From: Cohaesibacter sp. ES.047
GTDB taxonomy: Bacteria; Pseudomonadota; Alphaproteobacteria; Rhizobiales; Cohaesibacteraceae
Reading direction: 5' to 3'
Length of the DNA stretch: 64,000 bases
Assembly: GCF_900215505.1 (NCBI RefSeq)
Contig: NZ_LT907844.1
Coordinates: 2,824,501-2,888,500 of the forward strand
A program made the position numbers and the translations under genes. This document shows positions 54,916-62,589 of this stretch, one piece after another. The notes below the pieces were generated by a model. That model was not told where the DNA came from and made no database searches. It was given only the letters and a program-made list of their open reading frames with translations. Position 1 is the stretch's first letter. Every line of letters starts with the position of its first letter.

Positions 54916-55275
54916 ATGGGCAAATCACTTCCTATTGCATTGCGCGAACGTGTTGCTTCATTTGTTGATGCCGGTCATTCGCATCGGGCGGCCGCCAGCC
55001 ATTTCCGCGTGTCACCACGGTTTGTCAATAACCTGATGCTTCTCAAGAAAGAGACGGGTTCTGTGCAGCCTCGCAAGCAAGGCCGACCAGACAAAGGCAA
55101 GTTGGGTGTGCATCATGAATGGATCACAAGGCGCATGTCTGAGAATGGCGATCTGACGCTTGATGAGCTTTGTCTGGAATTGGCTGAACGCGGGGTCCAT
55201 GTGCATCGCTCTAGCGTTGGGCGCGTGCTTCACAGGCTCGGCCTGAGCCATAAAAAAAAGTCTGGTAGCCACTGA
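54916..55275 (+). CDS. IS630 transposase, N-terminal part (copy 2)
   Basis: 119 residues, differing from copy 1 by only a few residues (for example FVDAGHSH for FVEAGHSH and GRVLHRLG for GRLLHRLG). It ends at the same KKKSGSH after the same A8 run. Confidence 0.88.
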   Translation: MGKSLPIALRERVASFVDAGHSHRAAASHFRVSPRFVNNLMLLKKETGSVQPRKQGRPDKGKLGVHHEWITRRMSENGDLTLDELCLELAERGVHVHRSSVGRVLHRLGLSHKKKSGSH

Positions 55276-55348
55276 ACAGCTACGGGCCGCGATTGCTCAT
55301 GATCGGTATGTATGGATCAATCAGCGCCGGCCTTTCTTCAACAAAGCA

Positions 55349-55867
55349 TTGTCCCGATTGATCTTTATCGATGAGACATCAACCAACACGAAGCTGACCA
55401 AACGGTCTGGATGGTCACCAAAAGGACAGCGCTATCGCACCCACGCTTCTTTTGGTCATTGGAAATCCCAGACCTTCATCGCTGGTTTGAGATCCCGTGG
55501 GATGGTTGCGCCCTGGATCGTCAATGCTCCGATGAACCGACGTATCTTTGAAACTTGGATTGAAACTCAACTACTGCCGACCCTGTCTGCTGGCGACATC
55601 GTCATCCTCGATAATGTCGCCTTCCACAAAAGTGAGAAAGCTCAAAAGCTCGTCAAATCAAAGGGAGCATGGCTGCTGTTTCTTCCGCCATATTCACCGG
55701 ACCTCAATCCCATCGAAATGGCATATTCCAAACTCAAGACACTGCTGCGCAAGCGAGCAGCCAGAAGCTTCGATACAATCTCAGACGCGATCGGTGACAT
55801 TTGTGACCTCTATTCTGCCAAGGAGTGTCTGAACTACTTCAAAGCTGCCGGGTATGAGGTTAATTAA
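55349..55867 (+). CDS. IS630 transposase, catalytic part (copy 2)
   Basis: 172 residues, with the same DDE layout as copy 1 (LIFIDETSTNTKL, DIVILDNVAFHKS, PDLNPIEMAYSKLK). Substitutions relative to copy 1 are scattered and mild, so both copies may be functional if the A8 slippage occurs. Confidence 0.87.
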   Translation: MSRLIFIDETSTNTKLTKRSGWSPKGQRYRTHASFGHWKSQTFIAGLRSRGMVAPWIVNAPMNRRIFETWIETQLLPTLSAGDIVILDNVAFHKSEKAQKLVKSKGAWLLFLPPYSPDLNPIEMAYSKLKTLLRKRAARSFDTISDAIGDICDLYSAKECLNYFKAAGYEVN

Positions 55868-55966
55868 TTGCGATATGCTTTAGCTACGATGCGCGATACG
55901 TCTGCCATGCGGCTGCGCGCTCGGCAACCACCTCGATACCATATCGAGGCGGGAGTGTTGCACTTC

Positions 55967-56205
55967 ACAACGGAATTCGGGGCTGCGTATCAGGAAAAGG
56001 GAGCGACAGCCGAGATGCTCGGGAGGTGGCCAATTTACGCCTTGGCAGCAGAAGGCATGAATGGCAACTCTCAAATATTGCATTCTGGATATGATTGACT
56101 CTGGAACATAGCATCCAATCTCCGCAAACGAGGAGTGAAACGAAGCGCTTACCGATAAAAAACCAAATAGTACCGATGTTTTAAATTGGGATACCTTCTT
56201 GGGCA
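55967..56205. other. gap between IS30 and the RpiR regulator
   Basis: About 240 bases with no recognised gene. Short frames on the plus strand (to 56098) lack any signature. It marks the end of the IS-rich zone. Confidence 0.5.
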
Positions 56206-56910
56206 TTATTGAAGTCGGGAAAGTTCCCTGATGACCTCCTCCATGAAAATGAAGAAAACAGTTCGAGTCTTTTGGAAGGGTTTGAGGGTGCTGGGCTGAC
56301 ACCTATCCGTGAGGCAGAAGATGCGATCATATAGCTTCAAGGTTGAGGGATTATATTCTTCCATGATGATGGCGACGTCCGCGCCTTTCATTTTTGTTTC
56401 CCGATGGATCTCTTCAAAGGATTTGAATGCGCCTGTTACGGTAAAAACAAGAAGCAGCGTGTTGGCATCAATGATTGAGGAAGCCGTGAGATCATCGGGA
56501 ACAGCAATGCAGATCTTGTTGGTACAGGTCTTGAACTTATACTCGAAATACTGCGCGCAAAGATAGGACGGGCCGTATCCCAACAGCACAAGCTTGTTGT
56601 TTTCATGGATGAGGCTGGCCAGCTCCTTGACCTTGTTTTGATCAAAGGCCTCAAGAAAGCGCCCGATCCGCTCCAACTCGCTTGGCTGATTGGCTTCAAG
56701 CTGCGCGCGGCCATACAGATAGTCGAGATATTTCTTGTAATTGGCAAATCCAAGTTTCTGTACGAATTTCGATATCTTGGAGATCGAGCAGCTGCACATT
56801 TGTGCCGCGTCGGTGATACGGATCGTTTCGGTTGTTCGGCTGGCTTCTTTGAGCGTCGTATGGATCTGCTGTTCCAGCGGGTTCAGTGCGTCGAAATCTA
56901 TGTTTAACAT
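56206..56910 (-). CDS. MurR/RpiR-family regulator with SIS domain
   Basis: A 234-residue regulator. The N-terminal HTH_6 domain (about 1-75) has IRITDAAQMCSCSISKISKFVQKLGFANYKKYLDYLYG. The SIS sugar-phosphate domain (about 95-225) includes LIHENNKLVLLGYGPSYLCAQYFEYKF and TLLLVFTVTGAFKSFEEIHRE. It is divergent from the FAD-oxidase operon. The gap holds two perfect GGAAAATTTTCC palindromes that fit its binding mode. Confidence 0.88.
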   Translation of the reverse strand: MLNIDFDALNPLEQQIHTTLKEASRTTETIRITDAAQMCSCSISKISKFVQKLGFANYKKYLDYLYGRAQLEANQPSELERIGRFLEAFDQNKVKELASLIHENNKLVLLGYGPSYLCAQYFEYKFKTCTNKICIAVPDDLTASSIIDANTLLLVFTVTGAFKSFEEIHRETKMKGADVAIIMEEYNPSTLKLYDRIFCLTDRCQPSTLKPFQKTRTVFFIFMEEVIRELSRLQ

Positions 56911-56970
56911 GGTGAGCCTTGTACGGTCTCTTGCTGTGCTGATGATTGTCCGCGCAATTTACTCTTATTT

Positions 56971-57005
56971 GGAAAATTTTCCAGACCCGATATGGAAAAT
57001 TTTCC
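56971..57005 (+). promoter_or_regulatory. tandem GGAAAATTTTCC operators
   Basis: Two perfect 12-bp palindromes lie at 56971-56982 and 56994-57005, 23 bp apart start to start, about two helix turns. Partial copies follow (CGGAAAATAATGCCGG near 57036 and AATTTTCCAAT near 57103). They lie between the divergent rpiR and the FAD-oxidase genes. They are good candidates for cooperative binding of the RpiR dimer controlling both sides. Confidence 0.68.
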
Positions 57006-57132
57006 AATATATTCTAATATCGGTGCATAATTCGGAAAATAATGCCGGGGGAATTGAAAGATTTTCCCTCACAGCAGTAAGCTCCTGTCAACATCAGAAG
57101 ATAATTTTCCAATCCAGACAGGAGGAAAGAAA

Positions 57133-58629
57133 TTGGATTCCGCGACGATTTTGGACCAATTGGCTAAGTTGGTTGCCGCCGACCAGATCAATCAGAATGA
57201 AGAGGATTTGTACGAAGCCTCGGCTGACAGATACAAGAAATATGCAAAGGCCAGAAAGGTCCTTGATGTTCCGGCTCCAATCGCCATCGTTTATCCCAAC
57301 AATGCTGATGAAGTCAGCTCTTTGCTGAAATTTTGCAACGACAATGGAATCAATGTGATCCCTCGCTCGGGCATGACGGCAACCGAAGGTGGGCTAGAAA
57401 ACTGGAAAGAGACGACGCTGGTTATCGATACCGTGCGTCTCGACAAAATCATCAAGATCGATCCTTACAACAGCCAGGCTACCGTTGAGGCCGGCGTTGC
57501 CCTTCAAACCCTTGAAGACGAGCTGCGCAAGATCGGCTACACCACCGGCCATTCGCCCCAGTCAAAGCCTGTTGCAAAATATGGCGGTCTTGTTGCCACA
57601 CGCTCCATCGGCCAGTTCTCCACGCTATATGGCGGCATCGAAGACATGGTTGTCGGGCTCGAATGCGTGTTTCCCGATGGTCAGATCTCTCGTGTCAAGA
57701 ATGTTTCCCGCCGCGCTGGTGGACCGGACATTCGGCACATTGTCATAGGCAACGAAGGGGCGCTTTGCTACATCACCGAAGTGACGGTGAAGATCTTTAA
57801 ATACTATCCCGACAACAACAAGTTCTATGGCTATCTGGTCAAGGATGTCGAGAGCGGCATCAAGATCCTGCGCGAAGTGATGGTCAATGGCTTCCGCCCC
57901 TCTGTTGCTCGCGTCTACTCAGAAGAGGATGCGGCCCAGCATTTTTATCATTTCCATGACAACAAATGCGTCCTGCTCTTCATGGCCGAAGGCCCCATGG
58001 GGATTGCCGAGGCAACAGGCGCGGGGATCGAAGAAGCCGTCGAGACCTTCAAGGGTGGCATCATCCGTCAGGTCGACAGCCAATTGATCGAAGACTGGTT
58101 CAACCATCTGAACTGGTCTCAGCAGGATATCGATGACGAAGTTGCGGAAATGGAAGCGCAAGATTCTCACGCCGGATTCACCACGGAAATCTCGGCCGAT
58201 TGGGAGACCATCCCCATCATCTATGATGCGGTCATGGAACGGGTGCGCAAGGAATTTCATCGCGCTGAAGATCTCACCATGCTCGGCGGTCATTCTTCGC
58301 ACAGCTATCTGAACGGGACGAACATGTATTTCGTCTACAACTACCGGATCAACTGCGCACCGGAAGATGAGTTGCTCGTCTATCACCATCCGCTTCAGAC
58401 GATCGTCGTCGAAGAGACGCTCAAACATGGTGGCTCCATGTGCCATCACCACGGCATCGGGAAATATCGAAGCGAATGGACCAAGGCCGAACATGGCTCT
58501 GCCTTCTACATGCTCGAAAAGCTCAAGGAAGCTTTCGACCCGAAAGGGATCATGAACTACGGCACCATTTTCCCTCAGCAAGCGGTCAACAAATACATCT
58601 ATCAGGACGATGAAACCAGCGACCGGTGA
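57133..58629 (+). CDS. FAD-binding oxidoreductase (AgpS/GlcD-like)
   Basis: A 498-residue flavoprotein with the PCMH-type FAD domain (about 45-225) and a C-terminal FAD-oxidase domain. VIPRSGMTATEGG, ATVEAGVALQTLEDELRKIGYTTGHSPQS, GGLVATRSIGQFSTLYGGIEDMVVGLE and the late HHHGIGKYR motif are like those of alkyldihydroxyacetonephosphate synthase and D-2-hydroxyacid dehydrogenases. The start is TTG with AGGAGGAAAG upstream. Electrons probably go to EtfBA encoded downstream. The substrate is unknown, perhaps a hydroxyacid or polyol. Confidence 0.85.
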   Translation: MDSATILDQLAKLVAADQINQNEEDLYEASADRYKKYAKARKVLDVPAPIAIVYPNNADEVSSLLKFCNDNGINVIPRSGMTATEGGLENWKETTLVIDTVRLDKIIKIDPYNSQATVEAGVALQTLEDELRKIGYTTGHSPQSKPVAKYGGLVATRSIGQFSTLYGGIEDMVVGLECVFPDGQISRVKNVSRRAGGPDIRHIVIGNEGALCYITEVTVKIFKYYPDNNKFYGYLVKDVESGIKILREVMVNGFRPSVARVYSEEDAAQHFYHFHDNKCVLLFMAEGPMGIAEATGAGIEEAVETFKGGIIRQVDSQLIEDWFNHLNWSQQDIDDEVAEMEAQDSHAGFTTEISADWETIPIIYDAVMERVRKEFHRAEDLTMLGGHSSHSYLNGTNMYFVYNYRINCAPEDELLVYHHPLQTIVVEETLKHGGSMCHHHGIGKYRSEWTKAEHGSAFYMLEKLKEAFDPKGIMNYGTIFPQQAVNKYIYQDDETSDR

Positions 58630-58733
58630 TCGCTGCCTGACTCAAGGAGTGACTCAAGGACAGGGCTGACGGACTGTTGGGAGACAGGAAGGTCTGCCAG
58701 CCTAATCACAACACGATGTTTTGGAGGAATATC

Positions 58734-60029
58734 ATGTCTGGAAACAACCTGAAGAGATATTTCCAGTTTTTCTTGATCGTTCTGGCAGCTGGTGCCATCT
58801 ATCCGGTGATCTATCTGCGCACCAACTATCAGGTGACTATTCTGGAAGTGTTTGGTCTGACATCGTCCGACCTCAACAACTTCTATTCCTTTTTGGGGCT
58901 GGCCTATGTCATCGGCTATATCCCGAGCGGGATCCTGAGCGACCGCTTTTCGGCCAAATGGCTGATCTCGACTTCTCTTGCCGGTACCGCATTCTGCGGC
59001 TTCTGGTTCGCAACGGTGCCCGATATCTCTCAGGTGCGCATCATTTTCTTCCTGTGGGGTTTCTTTTCGGTCTTCACCTTCTGGAGTGCTCATATGAAGC
59101 TGGTCAAAATACTGGCCAGGTCGTCCGAAGAAGGGCGGTTTTTCGGCATTCTTGATGGCGGCAGAGGTGTTGTCGAAGCTCTGATGGGAACCATCGGGCT
59201 GGCTGTCTTTGCTGCCATTCTTGGCTCCAGCACGGCACTGGCAACCAAGACTACAGCCCTTGTTTCGGTGATCAATCTCTATTCCGCGATTGTCATGGCA
59301 TGTGCTGTTCTGATCGCCATTCTAGTCGACAGCGATCAAAAGCTGACCGAGCACGAAGAGCATGCGGGAGAACGCTCCGAGGCTGAGAAATTCCACTTCC
59401 GAAGCATTGGCAAATTGCTCATCAATGGCAACGTCTATCTCATGGGCAGCGTCATCTTCATGGGCTACGCAACCTTTTGGACCGTCTATTATCTAGGCGG
59501 CTTCCTGCAGACCAAGGTCGGGGTAGATGCCGTGACCGTTGGCACGATCACGACCATCGTTTTGTGGATGAGGCCAGTTGGCGGTTTCATTGGCGGTTTC
59601 CTCGCCGACCGCATTGGCCGACCGCAAACCGTTGCAGGCGCGGTGGTTGGTGCGGCGGTTCTGCTCATCCTGCTCACCATGCTGCCAATCACCTCGGTGA
59701 AGACCTTTTATGTGGTGATCGTGCTTCTCGGCTTCTTCCTTTATGCGATACGGGGCACCTACTGGTCGCTGCTGGGCCAGTGCGGCATCGACGCGGTCCT
59801 CATGGGCACGGCGATAGGGGTCATCTCCTTCATCGGCTATCTGCCAGACATCATCCTGCCGCAGCTAAACACCTACCTCACCGCGACCTTTGGCGAAGTG
59901 GGAGGGTATGACGCCTACTTCCTGGTTAGCGCCGGTTTTGCACTGCTCGGGGCGGTCTTTGCCCTGATCTACGGACGCATCAACGGCAGAAGCAGTCATG
60001 TTGAACCGAAGACCATTCTGGAAAGCTGA
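58734..60029 (+). CDS. MFS transporter
   Basis: A 431-residue major facilitator with 12 predicted membrane segments. The motif-A-like loop is GILSDRFSAKWLIS in the N-half and GGFLADRIGRPQTV in the C-half. A cytosolic linker with acidic residues (SDQKLTEHEEHAGERSEAEKF) joins the halves. The ATG at 58734 has TTGGAGGAATATC upstream. It overlaps etfB by 1 bp (TGATG). It probably imports the substrate of this cluster. Confidence 0.9.
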   Translation: MSGNNLKRYFQFFLIVLAAGAIYPVIYLRTNYQVTILEVFGLTSSDLNNFYSFLGLAYVIGYIPSGILSDRFSAKWLISTSLAGTAFCGFWFATVPDISQVRIIFFLWGFFSVFTFWSAHMKLVKILARSSEEGRFFGILDGGRGVVEALMGTIGLAVFAAILGSSTALATKTTALVSVINLYSAIVMACAVLIAILVDSDQKLTEHEEHAGERSEAEKFHFRSIGKLLINGNVYLMGSVIFMGYATFWTVYYLGGFLQTKVGVDAVTVGTITTIVLWMRPVGGFIGGFLADRIGRPQTVAGAVVGAAVLLILLTMLPITSVKTFYVVIVLLGFFLYAIRGTYWSLLGQCGIDAVLMGTAIGVISFIGYLPDIILPQLNTYLTATFGEVGGYDAYFLVSAGFALLGAVFALIYGRINGRSSHVEPKTILES

Positions 60030-60823
60030 TGAAGCTCGTCTGTCTCATCAAGTATATTTCCGAAAGTGATCGGAGCGCGTCGGGGACGGGACAGTCCGCC
60101 CCTGACGACGGGACCACGCGGTTCACGATCAATCCTGATGATGCCTGTGCTCTAGCCTTTGCATTGGGTCTGAAGAAGGAAAGGCCGGACATCACACTGG
60201 AGCTGCTTACCGTCTCGACGAAGGCTGTTCGTCCGCTGGTTGAAGACGCGGTGCGGCTCGGAGTTGACCATGCGACCGTCATTCAAGATCGGGAAACCAT
60301 GGGCAACGATGCGCTTACAACGGTCGGGCTGCTGAGCCGGTATCTGTCAGAAGCAGAGGCCGATTGCATCCTGACTGGCAGCCAGAGCCATGACGGCGGC
60401 TCCGGTTGCGTGCCGCCGATGCTGGCGGAGCTGCTTGGGTTGCCTCAGATTTCCTTCGCCTCATCGCTTGAGCTGCCTGAAGGCGAGAAAGGCCTCGCGC
60501 GTTTTGAATTGGCCGATGAGCGATGGGTGACGGACTATGAAGCCGAGCTCCCTGCAATGGTGGGCTTCACGGCAATGGGGGGGCACAAGCTGCCCTACAT
60601 TCGCCTGAAAGACAAACGCCGGTCCGTGGGTGATCAGGTTCGCCTGATGGAGCCGACTGATGCGGCTTTGGCCGGAGCTCATGGATGGCAACCCGAACGG
60701 CATACCAGACAGGTCGAGACAAGGGACCTACCGCCACGCACACGTCAACGGAGTGTTGTGTCGGTGGATCCGAACGGGATAGAGACCGTCGTCTCCTTCC
60801 TCAAAGAAAAGCACTTCATTTGA
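60029..60823 (+). CDS. etfB: electron transfer flavoprotein beta subunit
   Basis: A 264-residue EtfB. MKLVCLIKYISES, INPDDACALAFALGLKKE, DDA-type AMP-binding LLTVSTKAVRPLVEDAVRLGVDHATVI, and ILTGSQSHDGGSGCVPPMLAELLGLPQISFA are typical. It carries the AMP/FAD-adjacent site and binds the oxidoreductase. It is a dedicated copy, not the housekeeping one, judged by its place between a carrier and a sugar dehydrogenase. Translation is coupled to the MFS gene. Confidence 0.9.
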   Translation: MKLVCLIKYISESDRSASGTGQSAPDDGTTRFTINPDDACALAFALGLKKERPDITLELLTVSTKAVRPLVEDAVRLGVDHATVIQDRETMGNDALTTVGLLSRYLSEAEADCILTGSQSHDGGSGCVPPMLAELLGLPQISFASSLELPEGEKGLARFELADERWVTDYEAELPAMVGFTAMGGHKLPYIRLKDKRRSVGDQVRLMEPTDAALAGAHGWQPERHTRQVETRDLPPRTRQRSVVSVDPNGIETVVSFLKEKHFI

Positions 60824-60835
60824 GATTTTAGTCAC

Positions 60836-61798
60836 ATGCGACGGGCACTCATCTATATCGAAGACGGACATGATAAGCAGGGACCGAGCCTGCTTCAGGC
60901 AGCAAGCGCAGTGCTGGGGGACGCTCCCTTTGAGAGCTGTGCCCTGATCACCGCAGGCCCCACGGATCACCTCTATGGCGCATTTGATTGCATATTTGAT
61001 GCACGCAGCGAGAGGCTTGACCCATTTGATGCGGCTGCAATGGCTGCGCTGATCAGCGCGCTGCATGCAGACACTCACTTCGATTGCATCGTGATGGCAG
61101 CCACTCCATCCGCCGTCATGTTGGCTCCAAGGCTTGCAGTTCGCAGCGATTTCGGGTTGGTAACCAATGTAGATGAAATCAAATGGCAGGATGAGCAACT
61201 CACATGTTTCCGGCTGGCCTATGGTGGCAGCACGAGGGTCGGAATTGGAGTGAGCAAGCATGCGCCTTCGTTGCTCACGGTGCGAGCCGATGCCTTCAGC
61301 CCGCAAGAGAATAGGCCCGTAAGGGAGACCCGGATCGTTGAGGTCACAGATGCCGCCTGCCCGGATGCGCCGGCACGCCTGCGCAAACGCGCAAGGCACG
61401 AGGTCACCGATCCCGACATTCGCAAAAGCGCGGTGCTCGTTGCTGGCGGAGGTGGTATTGCAGCCAACTTCGCTGCTCTGCGCCCCTTGGCGGACGCGTT
61501 GGGCGGAGACGTGGCCGCCAGTCGCGCCATCGTGGATCGGGGGCTCGCGCCCAGAAGCATTCAGGTGGGGCTGTCGGGCAATCGTGTCGCGCCGCGCCTC
61601 TACATCGCACTTGGCATTCACGGCGCGATCCAGCATGTCACCGCGATCAGCAGCGCTGATTATCTCATTTCCGTCAACACCAATGTGAATGCACCAATTT
61701 GCAGCCTATCCGACATTGTCGTCGTGGGAGATGCATTCGCATTTGTTGACGCATTGCTCAAAATGATCAAGGAGGAAAAAGGCAATGGAAATGTCTGA
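60836..61798 (+). CDS. etfA: electron transfer flavoprotein alpha subunit
   Basis: A 320-residue EtfA. The C-terminal FAD domain is intact: VAGGGGIAANF, ASRAIVDRGLAPRSIQVGLSGNRVAPRLYIALGIHGAIQHVTAISSADYLISVNTNVNAPICSLSDIVVVGDAF. The usual AGRGVG is here AGGGGI and the usual T-G motif is LSGNRVAP. It passes electrons to ETF-quinone oxidoreductase or another acceptor. It overlaps the SDR gene by 14 bp. Confidence 0.9.
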   Translation: MRRALIYIEDGHDKQGPSLLQAASAVLGDAPFESCALITAGPTDHLYGAFDCIFDARSERLDPFDAAAMAALISALHADTHFDCIVMAATPSAVMLAPRLAVRSDFGLVTNVDEIKWQDEQLTCFRLAYGGSTRVGIGVSKHAPSLLTVRADAFSPQENRPVRETRIVEVTDAACPDAPARLRKRARHEVTDPDIRKSAVLVAGGGGIAANFAALRPLADALGGDVAASRAIVDRGLAPRSIQVGLSGNRVAPRLYIALGIHGAIQHVTAISSADYLISVNTNVNAPICSLSDIVVVGDAFAFVDALLKMIKEEKGNGNV

Positions 61799-62564
61799 CT
61801 TCAACATGAACTTCTTTTCCCTTGCGGGGAAGAACGCAATCGTCACGGGCGGCAATGGCGGGCTGGGGCAGGCTTTCTGCACCGCACTGGCAAAGGCGGG
61901 TGCCAATGTCTTTGTGCCAAGCATCGTTGACGACGATGGCTCCACGCGCAAGCTGGTTGAAGACTGCGGCACGAAATATCAGTTCATGCTTGCGGATATC
62001 ACCGCAGAGGGCGAGTGCAAGCACATCGTCGATGAATGCGCCCGTGCGCTTGGAGGCGTCGATATTCTCATTAACTGTGCCGGCATCAGCATCAACGAGC
62101 GGGATGTCACCAAATTCGGGCGCGCTCAATGGGACAAGATGGTTTCGGTCAATTTTACCGCAGCTTTTGAGATGATCCACGAGGTTTGTCCGCACATGAT
62201 CGCGCAACAGAGTGGCAAGATCATCAATATCGCCTCGCTCTTTTCCTTCCTTGGCGGGCAGTGGTCTCCGGCCTACGCCGCCACCAAGCACGGCATCGTG
62301 GGCCTGACAAAATCCATGTGCGACGAACTTGGCCAGTTCAACATCCAGGTCAATGCCATTGCTCCGGGATATTTCGCCACCCCTCTGACGGAAATGACCC
62401 GCAAGGATGAAAATCGCAACGCGCAGATCCTTGCCCATATCCCTTCGAACCGGTGGGGCTGGACGGCTGATCTGATGGGAGCCACGGTTTTTCTGGCGAG
62501 CCAAGCTTCGGACTATATCAACGGGACCGTTCTGACCGTGGATGGCGGATACATGATGCGCTGA
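61785..62564 (+). CDS. short-chain dehydrogenase/reductase
   Basis: A 259-residue classical SDR. NAD motif TGGNGGLGQAF, NCAGISIN, and the catalytic Ser-Tyr-Lys set (IASLFSF then PAYAATKHG) are present. Similarity is to gluconate/KduD-type sugar dehydrogenases. The IASLFSF segment and NAIAPGYFATPL are typical. It starts inside etfA with GGAGGAAAA just upstream and probably oxidises a hydroxyl group of the carbohydrate or its phosphate. Confidence 0.87.
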   Translation: MEMSDFNMNFFSLAGKNAIVTGGNGGLGQAFCTALAKAGANVFVPSIVDDDGSTRKLVEDCGTKYQFMLADITAEGECKHIVDECARALGGVDILINCAGISINERDVTKFGRAQWDKMVSVNFTAAFEMIHEVCPHMIAQQSGKIINIASLFSFLGGQWSPAYAATKHGIVGLTKSMCDELGQFNIQVNAIAPGYFATPLTEMTRKDENRNAQILAHIPSNRWGWTADLMGATVFLASQASDYINGTVLTVDGGYMMR

Positions 62565-62589
62565 ACCTGAGGAACAAGGACATGTGACA

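Larger units (their letters stand above)
54839..55880 (+). mobile_element. IS630-family element, copy 2
   Basis: 1042 bp, flanked by TA (54837-54838 and 55881-55882). It is nearly the same as copy 1 at 50055-51096 and points the same way. It lies inside the IS30 transposase gene, so it inserted after the IS30. The two copies enclose 3.7 kb and could recombine to delete the region. Confidence 0.88.
53877..55908 (-). pseudogene. IS30-family transposase, frameshifted and split
   Basis: Joined across the IS630 insertion, the start reads MADVSRIVAIDEREQISTLRHSGHSIGSIGELVGRCKSTISREL, with the ATG at 55908. The N-terminal HTH and zinc-like middle (to 54355) are followed by a frameshift near 54350 (GHWEADLIICKRTRPVLVIHERKSR continues in another frame). 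The DDE core follows, with VTFDNDTTF and WQKGGVENANGRLRRWLP. A last frameshift near 53950 moves the true end PFQALLQDLGKDAKICFA out of frame. It is inactive. Confidence 0.85.
53863..55966 (-). mobile_element. IS30-family element, interrupted by IS630 copy 2
   Basis: Both outer ends carry GAAGTGCAACA pointing inwards (53863-53873 and, in reverse, 55956-55966). Between them is an IS30 transposase on the minus strand. IS630 copy 2 (54839-55880) sits in its N-terminal codons with a TA duplication. Removing it gives a continuous start. Confidence 0.78.

Noticed and set aside
47000-56000. Composite transposon or integrative element carrying cargo
   Set aside because: No integrase, attachment repeats or tRNA were seen, and the IS copies belong to many families with decayed ends; it reads as accumulated insertions.
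61767-62504. 245-codon minus-strand frame opposite the SDR gene
   Set aside because: Shadow of the SDR; no recognisable domain.
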